A program made the translations under genes and the position numbers. The notes under the pieces were generated by a model, which saw only the letters and a list, made by a program, of their open reading frames with translations, did no database searches and was not told where the DNA came from. Of a stretch of 64,000 nt of DNA, positions 58,253-64,000 are shown in pieces. Where the stretch lies: assembly GCA_023101505.1 (NCBI GenBank), contig LVZA01000001.1:744001-808000 (forward strand), read 5' to 3'. This DNA is from Pasteurellaceae bacterium Pebbles2. Lineage in GTDB: Bacteria; Pseudomonadota; Gammaproteobacteria; Enterobacterales; Pasteurellaceae. How positions within the stretch are numbered: position 1 is the stretch's first letter; the number at the start of each line of letters is the position of its first letter.

Positions 58253-59056
58253 TTAAACCACAGAATGAATTGCTCTCGCTTCAAGTTCTGTAAAATATTT
58301 TACGGTTTTCACTTTTAGCTCTTGTGTCGCGGGTTCGTCGCACACCAAAATATAATGGCGATGTTGTTGCAAGGCACTAATGGTCCAAAAATGATTGATT
58401 GAACCCTCAACCCCAGCTTGCACCGCAAGGGCTTTTTGATGTCCTGTGGCTAAAATCATCACTTCCTCAGCATCAAGCAAGGTCGCTACACCAATCGTCA
58501 GTGCATATTTTGGTACTTTATTAACATCATTATCAAAAAAGCGTGAATTTGCAATTAAGGTGTCTTGCGTTAAAGTTTTAATTCGAGTGCGTGAAGCTAA
58601 AGAGGAAGCTGGCTCATTAAAGGCGATATGCCCATCTACGCCAACGCCGCCCATAAATAAATTGATTTTGCCGTAAGATTTAATTTTTTCTTCATAACGA
58701 CGACATTCTTCATCGTGATCGTCTGTGTTTCCGTTCAAAATATTGATATTTTTTTCTTGCACATCAACGTGATTAAAAAAGTTGTTGTACATAAAACTGT
58801 GGTAGCTTTCTGGGTGTTCTTTCGGCAAGCCGACATATTCGTCCATATTAAAAGTTACCACATTTTTGAAACTCACTTCGCCTGCTTGATACAGTTTGAT
58901 TAGTTCTTTATAAGTTTCCAACGGTGTGCCGCCAGTTGGCAAGCCAAGCACAAATGGGCGATCTTCTGTTGGTTTAAATTGATTAATGCGATCAACAATA
59001 TGGCGTGCTGACCATTTCGCCACTTTTTCGATATTTTGTAATGGAATTAAACGCAT
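58253..59056 (-). CDS. nagB: Glucosamine-6-phosphate deaminase
   Basis: Converts glucosamine-6-phosphate to fructose-6-phosphate and ammonia. The 267 residues include [16 protein letters not shown] (phosphate loop), FNMDEYVGL with the catalytic aspartate, and [17 protein letters not shown] with the ring-opening histidine. The length matches the hexameric enzyme. It lies between nanA, across a repeat-rich 297-bp gap, and nagA. Confidence 0.97.
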   Translation of the reverse strand: MRLIPLQNIEKVAKWSARHIVDRINQFKPTEDRPFVLGLPTGGTPLETYKELIKLYQAGEVSFKNVVTFNMDEYVGLPKEHPESYHSFMYNNFFNHVDVQEKNINILNGNTDDHDEECRRYEEKIKSYGKINLFMGGVGVDGHIAFNEPASSLASRTRIKTLTQDTLIANSRFFDNDVNKVPKYALTIGVATLLDAEEVMILATGHQKALAVQAGVEGSINHFWTISALQQHRHYILVCDEPATQELKVKTVKYFTELEARAIHSVV

Positions 59057-59353
59057 ATTTGCTCCTTTAAAAGTGTGAAAATTTGTTGAATTTTAACCGC
59101 AGTTTTTGGGGTACTTGCCCCCCATCGCCTTTCAGGCACTTCCCCCCGCAAGCAGGGGGAAGGAAATTCTTTATTACTTCACATTCAAAGATAGAAATTA
59201 AAAGTTATTCTTAATTAACGAAGAAAGTAATTATTTCGCTCTCCCTGCTAGCGGGGGAGCTGCCCAAAGGGCTGAGGGGGGCTTTCTCACCCCCAAAAAA
59301 AGCTGGGCTTTCCCCACCAAACTCATAAAACCGCGGTCAAATTTTCACAAGTT
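59057..59353. repeat. Repeat-rich gap between nanA and nagB
   Basis: The 297-bp gap contains G- and C-run modules matching the ureF-ureG gap. ACTTCCCCCCGCAAGCAGGG (near 59140) also occurs near 13408, and GGGGGAGCTG with CTGAGGGGGGCTTT (near 59255-59285) matches 13334-13365. The two modules are in the opposite order at the two loci. It also carries ACCGCAGTT (near 59096) and ACCGCGG (near 59332). No gene was seen. Confidence 0.7.
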
Positions 59354-60235
59354 TTATTTAATAAATTTTTCAAATAATTCTTTTGCTTTCGCTAATTGTG
59401 CATCAGTGGCTTTTGCTGTCATTGGTTCACGGCAGTAGCCCGCTTCAACGCCTTGTAATTTCAAGATTTCTTTGATGGTTAAATACAAGCCGTTGGCTAA
59501 AATGCCCTCAATTAAATCATTGGTAACGTGTTGAACTTCAACCGCGTCTTTGAGTTTACCAGCTTGAGTTAATTCAAAAATTTGACGAGCACGCACGCCG
59601 TTTACGTTAAAGGTTGAACCGATTGCACCGTCCACGCCTAAAGAGGCGGCTGGCACCATCATTTCATCGAAACCAGCCCAAACTAAGTGATTTGGATAGG
59701 CTTTTTTCAAGCGTTCAAGTAAGTAGAAATCGCCTGCGGTGAATTTCACACCAAGGATTTTCGGGTTTTTATACAATTCGCCGAATTGTTCCACGCCGAT
59801 GTTCACACCAGTTAAGAACGGAATGCTATACACGATCATATTGTTGCCCGTTTCAGCAATGATAGTGTCGTAGTAATTTTTGATTTCAGGGAAGGTGAAT
59901 TTGTAGTAGAACGGCGTTACCGCAGATAAACTGTCATAACCTAATTCGGTAGCGTATTTACCGAGTTCCACCGCTTCTTGTAAGTTCACGCTACCCACTT
60001 GGGCGATTAAGGCAATTTGATCTTTTGCTTCATCTTTCGCAATGCGGAAAATTTCTTTTTTCTCCGCGGTTGAAAGCATAAAGTTTTCGCCTGTTGAGCC
60101 GCCAACATAAAGACCATCTACTTTCATTTTGTCAATATTATGACGAATGATTTGGCGTAAGCCCTTTTCGTTGATTGAACCGTCTTCATTGAAAGATACT
60201 AGTAACGCACTAAAAATACCTTTTAAATTTTTCAT
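59354..60235 (-). CDS. nanA: N-acetylneuraminate lyase
   Basis: Splits sialic acid to N-acetylmannosamine and pyruvate through a Schiff base. The 293-residue TIM-barrel has YVGGSTGENFML (carboxylate binding), the tyrosine in IVYSIPF and the catalytic lysine in LGVKFTAGD. It follows nanR on the minus strand by 12 bp. Confidence 0.97.
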   Translation of the reverse strand: MKNLKGIFSALLVSFNEDGSINEKGLRQIIRHNIDKMKVDGLYVGGSTGENFMLSTAEKKEIFRIAKDEAKDQIALIAQVGSVNLQEAVELGKYATELGYDSLSAVTPFYYKFTFPEIKNYYDTIIAETGNNMIVYSIPFLTGVNIGVEQFGELYKNPKILGVKFTAGDFYLLERLKKAYPNHLVWAGFDEMMVPAASLGVDGAIGSTFNVNGVRARQIFELTQAGKLKDAVEVQHVTNDLIEGILANGLYLTIKEILKLQGVEAGYCREPMTAKATDAQLAKAKELFEKFIK

Positions 60236-60247
60236 TAAATTTTTCTC

Positions 60248-61123
60248 CTATTTATTTCGATGATGCGAAACCACATCAACGGTTTTTGTTTTAGAAATCA
60301 TTGCTTTTTCTTCTTCAGCCTGCACTAACAAAGCATAAATTAAATCAAGCACGAATAACTGGGTAATCTGTGTACCAACGGAGTCGCCTTGCAACTGCCC
60401 TTGGCGGTTTCCGTTGTTTAACACAAAATTTGCCACCTTGGTAATCGGCGAACGTAAATTATGTGTTATTGCAACGGTAACTGCGCCTGCTTTCTGCGCA
60501 ATTTCTAATGCTTTAATCGTTTCTGGCGCACAGCCTGAATGACTAATTCCGATCACGACATCGCCTTTGCTCATCAATGCCGCTTGCATATACATAAAAT
60601 GGTTATTATTTTCGGCATCAACTTGAAAACCGATACGCATCAACTTATTTTTTGCACCCTCGGCGACAATCCCCGAAGAACCAACGCCGAATAAAAATAT
60701 ACGCTTAGCGTGGCGCATTTCTCGAACCACTCGCTCCAATGCTTTGAAGTCAATCAAATTCACGGTTTCGCTCACCACTCGATTAATTACCATTTGTAAT
60801 TTCGAGGCAATTTTGCGTGAACTATCATCAGGTCCAATATCCGTTTCCAGCAACGCCAAAGGCTCATCATCATTTAGCGTAGCAAGTTCAATGGCGAACT
60901 CCAGCCTAAAATCACTAAATCCCTTAAAGCCCAAGGTTCGACAAAAACGAATAAACGTTGCTTCGCCAACTTTCAACGATTTTGCAATTTTCCCCAATGA
61001 AGAATTTGCCAACACGTGCGGTGTCGCAAGTAGTTGTTTTGCAATACGTCTTTCGGTTTTAGTTAAACTATTTTGTAATGCCCCTATCGTATCTAAAATT
61101 TTGCCATACTGCCTAACAGCCAT
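60248..61123 (-). CDS. nanR: Sialic acid operon regulator (RpiR family)
   Basis: Transcription factor of 291 residues with an N-terminal RpiR-type helix-turn-helix (LGKIAKSLKVGEATFIRFCR) and a C-terminal SIS phosphosugar-binding domain (FLFGVGSSGIVAEGAKNKL). It corresponds to SiaR of H. influenzae, which represses nan and transport genes and, with glucosamine-6-phosphate and CRP, adjusts expression. It is embedded between nanK and nanA as in H. influenzae. Confidence 0.94.
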   Translation of the reverse strand: MAVRQYGKILDTIGALQNSLTKTERRIAKQLLATPHVLANSSLGKIAKSLKVGEATFIRFCRTLGFKGFSDFRLEFAIELATLNDDEPLALLETDIGPDDSSRKIASKLQMVINRVVSETVNLIDFKALERVVREMRHAKRIFLFGVGSSGIVAEGAKNKLMRIGFQVDAENNNHFMYMQAALMSKGDVVIGISHSGCAPETIKALEIAQKAGAVTVAITHNLRSPITKVANFVLNNGNRQGQLQGDSVGTQITQLFVLDLIYALLVQAEEEKAMISKTKTVDVVSHHRNK

Positions 61124-61138
61124 TTTTTATTCTCCTTA

Positions 61139-62020
61139 TTATGCGTTAATCAGTGTTTGACCTCCCCAATAGGCCGCCCCAATCAAACCTGCATCGCCTG
61201 CATATTTTGCCGCACTGAGTTTACAGTGGTAAAAATGAGGCATTTGGTGCAGATATTGTTCCACCAAAGGCAAATACCCCTCGGCTAATCCAACGCTTCC
61301 CCCAACAACAACTTGTTGAATATCAAGGGAAATCACCAAATCAGCGATTAAATTGGCGATTGCTTGAGCGGAACGTTGAATAAGTGCGGTGGCTTTTTCA
61401 TCATTTTTGCGAAATCGTTCAAACACTTCTTTTGGTGAACAAGGGTTGTCCCACGTTTGTGCCACACGCTCAATCGCACGTCCAGCCGCAACCGCTTCAA
61501 CACAACCACGTCGCCCACAGCCACAAATCTCTCCTTGCGGGTCGGCTAAAGTATGACCAATATGCCCAACCACGCCATTTGCGCCTGTTTGCAATTCACC
61601 GTTTAAGATAATACCACCGCCAACGCCAGTTGACACGGTAATAAATGCAAAATTGGGTACTTCTTGCGCATTAACACCCTGATATTCCGCACAAGCCGCC
61701 GCTTGCACATCATTTAACAGAAAAATAGGCTTATTGGTGTGGCGAGCAATACTTTCTTTAAGCGGAAATTCAGCCAAACCACCGAGATTTTTCGGATTAA
61801 GTGCGGTTAAAATTCCGTGATTTATAATCCCTGTTGAAGCCACCGCCACATAATCAAATTGTCCAGCATATTGTTGCACCAACTGGGCAAGTGCATCGTG
61901 CATCGCATTTGCCGCATCATCTTGTGGCGTACCAATTTGTTGCCGTTGCTGAATTTGATTATTTTCCACTAACGCTGCGGCAATTTTCGTCCCACCAATA
62001 TCAAGGGCTAAACAACGCAT
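61139..62020 (-). CDS. nanK: N-acetylmannosamine kinase
   Basis: ROK-family kinase that phosphorylates N-acetylmannosamine at C6. The 293-residue chain has the ATP motif ALDIGGTKIAAAL (5-17), the catalytic region LNDVQAAACAE, VGHIGHT and the ROK zinc motif CGCGRRGCVEAVA. It lies between nanE and nanR on the minus strand. Confidence 0.95.
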   Translation of the reverse strand: MRCLALDIGGTKIAAALVENNQIQQRQQIGTPQDDAANAMHDALAQLVQQYAGQFDYVAVASTGIINHGILTALNPKNLGGLAEFPLKESIARHTNKPIFLLNDVQAAACAEYQGVNAQEVPNFAFITVSTGVGGGIILNGELQTGANGVVGHIGHTLADPQGEICGCGRRGCVEAVAAGRAIERVAQTWDNPCSPKEVFERFRKNDEKATALIQRSAQAIANLIADLVISLDIQQVVVGGSVGLAEGYLPLVEQYLHQMPHFYHCKLSAAKYAGDAGLIGAAYWGGQTLINA

Positions 62021-62059
62021 ACAAACTCCTTTGAACTTAATTTGGAAAATGAATTTTAA

Positions 62060-62746
62060 TTATTTTGCTGACTTCACAGCGTTGGCAAACCAGCTCACAA
62101 TATGCTCTAAACGAGTCAATGCAGAACCCACAGTTACCGCATCGGCACCAATTTCAATCGCTGTTTTCGCTAATTCAGGTGTATTATAACGCCCCTCCGC
62201 CATCACAAAACAGCCAGCCGCTTTCAAATCTTTAACTAATTGATAATCAGGCTCGGCAGGAATTTCGCCCCCCGTGTAGCCCGACATCGTGCTGCCCACA
62301 ATATCAAAACCTAACTCTTTGCAATACAAACCCTCCGCCAAGTTTGAACAATCCGCCATTGCTAAACAGCCTAATTCGTGAATTTTTTTCACCGCACTTT
62401 CTAAATCCACAGGGCGAGGGCGTTGTGTGCCGTCCACCGCAATAATATCTGCCCCAGCTGCCGCCAAATCTTCAATATCGTGTAAAAATGGCGTAATACG
62501 AATTGGGCTATCTGGCAAATCACGCTTCACAATCGCAATAATCGGAATATTCACTACAGGACGAGTCGCTTTTAAATTGTCCACACCCTCAATGCGAAGC
62601 CCAGCAGCTCCGCCATTCACTGAGGCTTGTGCCATTGCAGCAACAATTTCAGGTTTATCCATTGGACCGTCATCAACAGGCTGGCAAGAGGAAATAAACC
62701 CACGTTTAATCTGATTTAACACATCGGTATGAGATAATTTTGACAT
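62060..62746 (-). CDS. nanE: N-acetylmannosamine-6-phosphate 2-epimerase
   Basis: Converts ManNAc-6-phosphate to GlcNAc-6-phosphate, linking nanK to nagA. The 228-residue TIM barrel has VNGGAAGLRIEGVDNLKA, IIAIVKRDLPDSPIRITPF with the catalytic lysine, and DIIAVDGTQRPRP. It is the first gene of the operon. Its upstream region faces a porin gene instead of siaPT. Confidence 0.95.
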   Translation of the reverse strand: MSKLSHTDVLNQIKRGFISSCQPVDDGPMDKPEIVAAMAQASVNGGAAGLRIEGVDNLKATRPVVNIPIIAIVKRDLPDSPIRITPFLHDIEDLAAAGADIIAVDGTQRPRPVDLESAVKKIHELGCLAMADCSNLAEGLYCKELGFDIVGSTMSGYTGGEIPAEPDYQLVKDLKAAGCFVMAEGRYNTPELAKTAIEIGADAVTVGSALTRLEHIVSWFANAVKSAK

Positions 62747-63675
62747 ACATACTCCAATTTAAATACAAAACAAAATTAAAACTTCACTTTTCGATAGGTT
62801 ACGCTTTAAGCAAAAAAATAACAACAAATTAAATTAACTTTGCTAAAATTTAGCTGAGCTTATATACGAAAAAAGAATGCCGCACCAAACTCACTTAGAC
62901 TGATTTATCAAACTCATTTTGCTTCGCCATATATTCGCCACATAGCGCTGAAAATATCATCGTCCATAATGTTTTTCATTTAAATCGGCTACAACTTCGG
63001 TGTCTTTATTCATTAATTATATGCCTGAAGCAAAACGATTTGGAGTAAAATTTCAGAAAAAATGGCATAAATTTCTGATTTTGTGATCTATCTCTCATTT
63101 TTGAAATTTAACTTCAGATTTATATTTATTTTTTGATTTAAATGATCCAAAAAAGATTAAAATCTCAACAACTTACTGCTTTAGCTAACAACTAAAATAC
63201 CTAAGAAAATTCCCCGAAAATAATCAAAAAAACATAATTCATTTATATTTCAGCGAGATATTTCCAAAAAGTTCCCCGCGGTTCTGTGATGAAGATCACA
63301 AATTTAGCAAAAACTTGGCTTTTTTGTTGTGTTCTTTTGTTTTTTGTGGGCAAATTCTAAACTGATGATTTAAATTCATTTAATATCAATTAGTTACATT
63401 TTTAGTGAGAAAACAGCAAAAGAAACGAAACTTCAATTTTGTGATCTAGGTATCATTTTTTAAGGATTTAACAAAACCAACAAAAACACATAAGTTATTG
63501 ATATTAAACAAAATTAAATTTTGGAGTGAAAATTTAGTTTAGTTGACAGATAAATCTCATTCCTTTAAATTCGTTGTCAAGAAGTAAAACTTCAGTTTAT
63601 CAATGAAAATTGATAAATAAAATCCAACTGTCGAAGTAATCGACTTGCTTTAACTTAACCATAAGGAAAACAGTT
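62747..63675. promoter_or_regulatory. 930-bp divergent control region between nanE and the porin
   Basis: A long AT-rich gap with no credible gene. It contains a CRP-like site TGTGATCTATCTCTCA (63082-63097, one mismatch), a perfect CRP site (63285-63300) and a weaker one, TGTGATCTAGGTATCA (63440-63455). A possible porin promoter is TTGACA (63543-63548) with TAAATT 17 bp later (63566-63571). The region is large for a divergent promoter and could include a leader RNA. No siaPT remnant was recognised. Confidence 0.6.
63285..63300. promoter_or_regulatory. Perfect CRP operator between nanE and the porin
   Basis: TGTGATGAAGATCACA matches TGTGA-N6-TCACA exactly. It could control nanE, about 540 bp away, the porin, about 375 bp away, or both; the distances are long, so a promoter closer to it may exist. 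Confidence 0.8.
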
Positions 63676-64000
63676 ATGAAAAAAACAATTATTGCTCTAG
63701 CCGTTGCAGCATTCGCCGCTTCATCAGCAAACGCTACTGTAATCTATGAAAAAGAAGGCACTAAAATTGACTTAGACGGTCGTGCGCATTTTGAAATTAT
63801 CAATCAAAAAGGTAGTCGCACTGATTTAACTGATGCTGGTTCTCGTGTTCGTGTTCGTGCATTCCAAGAAATCGCAGAGGGCTTACAGGCTTACGGTGGT
63901 GCAGAATTCCGTTTCTCTAAAGACAGCATTGGCGACAATATGCGTACTCACCGCTTATATGGTGGTTTTATTCATAAAGACATCGGTACATTAACTCTCG
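63676..64000 (+). CDS. Outer-membrane porin (OmpP2-like), 3' end cut by window
   Basis: The first 108 residues of a general porin. A classic signal peptide KKTIIALAVAAFAASSANA ends with cleavage at about residue 20. The mature start, TVIYEKEGTKIDLDGRAHFE, and the alternating beta-strands with RVRVRAFQEI and GGAEFRF are typical of Pasteurellaceae OmpP2/OmpC-type trimeric porins. AAGGAAAACAGTT precedes the ATG at 63676. In H. influenzae OmpP2 lies on the nagA side of the nan operon; here it lies on the nanE side. Confidence 0.88.
   Translation, partial: MKKTIIALAVAAFAASSANATVIYEKEGTKIDLDGRAHFEIINQKGSRTDLTDAGSRVRVRAFQEIAEGLQAYGGAEFRFSKDSIGDNMRTHRLYGGFIHKDIGTLTL

Noticed and set aside
62957-63013. 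Short minus-strand frame of 18 codons in the nanE-porin gap
   Set aside because: Too short, no convincing ribosome site, and no recognisable family; neighbouring frames do not extend it cleanly.

Overview
The window is a piece of a Pasteurellaceae chromosome, most like Haemophilus parainfluenzae or a close relative. The Haemophilus-type DNA uptake core AAGTGCGGT occurs throughout, inside genes and as inverted pairs between them, and most genes and local orders (fba-pgk, rppH-lgt-thyA, glyQ-glutaredoxin-glyS, recO-rlmD-relA-dgkA, nag-nan) are Haemophilus-like. A complete hemCDXY cluster argues against H. influenzae and H. haemolyticus, which cannot make their own porphyrin. The species call is an inference.

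Layout. 1-3832: the end of an NCS1 permease facing the serine pair sdaC-sdaA. 4306-8989: a sugar operon with a two-subunit transketolase, an FGGY kinase and a fucose-isomerase-like enzyme, with no transporter or regulator beside it. 9146-11705: an ABC exporter and a DUF533 protein. 11745-15408: urease accessory genes ureEFGD behind a glutathione transferase, with the structural genes ureABC absent and a repeat cluster splitting ureF from ureG. 15452-19145: O-antigen-ligase-like protein, fba, pgk. 19248-22978: RNase T2, YfhL ferredoxin, SpoU methyltransferase, PssA. 23008-27508: hemCDXY. 27599-30440: nfuA, comF with a perfect CRP-S competence site, a membrane protein and a HAD phosphatase. 30762-32114: gdhA.

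32340-35729 is a lic1 (phosphorylcholine) locus. Its choline kinase gene is interrupted by about 18 copies of an 8-bp repeat in the middle of the reading frame and is out of frame here, so it looks like a phase-variable switch in the off state. 35928-44555: housekeeping genes (YafJ-like amidotransferase, rppH, lgt, thyA, rlmB, folate cyclo-ligase, 6S RNA, zapA, pepP), plus a 650-bp gene-free stretch at 36756-37406 with four DnaA-box-like sites. 44594-54570: GT25 glycosyltransferase, glyS, a glutaredoxin-like protein, glyQ, rsmE, recO, rlmD, relA, dgkA, with a dense hairpin cluster after glyS.

54643-56817: a leaderless substrate-binding-like protein and a frameshifted dicarboxylate-type symporter under a perfect CRP site. 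57062-62746: the complete sialic acid and aminosugar catabolic operon nanE-nanK-nanR-nanA-nagB-nagA. Where H. influenzae has the siaPT sialate transporter divergent from nanE, this window has a 930-bp regulatory-looking gap and then an OmpP2-like porin that runs off the end.

The surface theme is lipooligosaccharide decoration (lic1, GT25, ligase) and host-sugar use (nan/nag). No rRNA, tRNA, prophage, insertion sequence or CRISPR array was seen.
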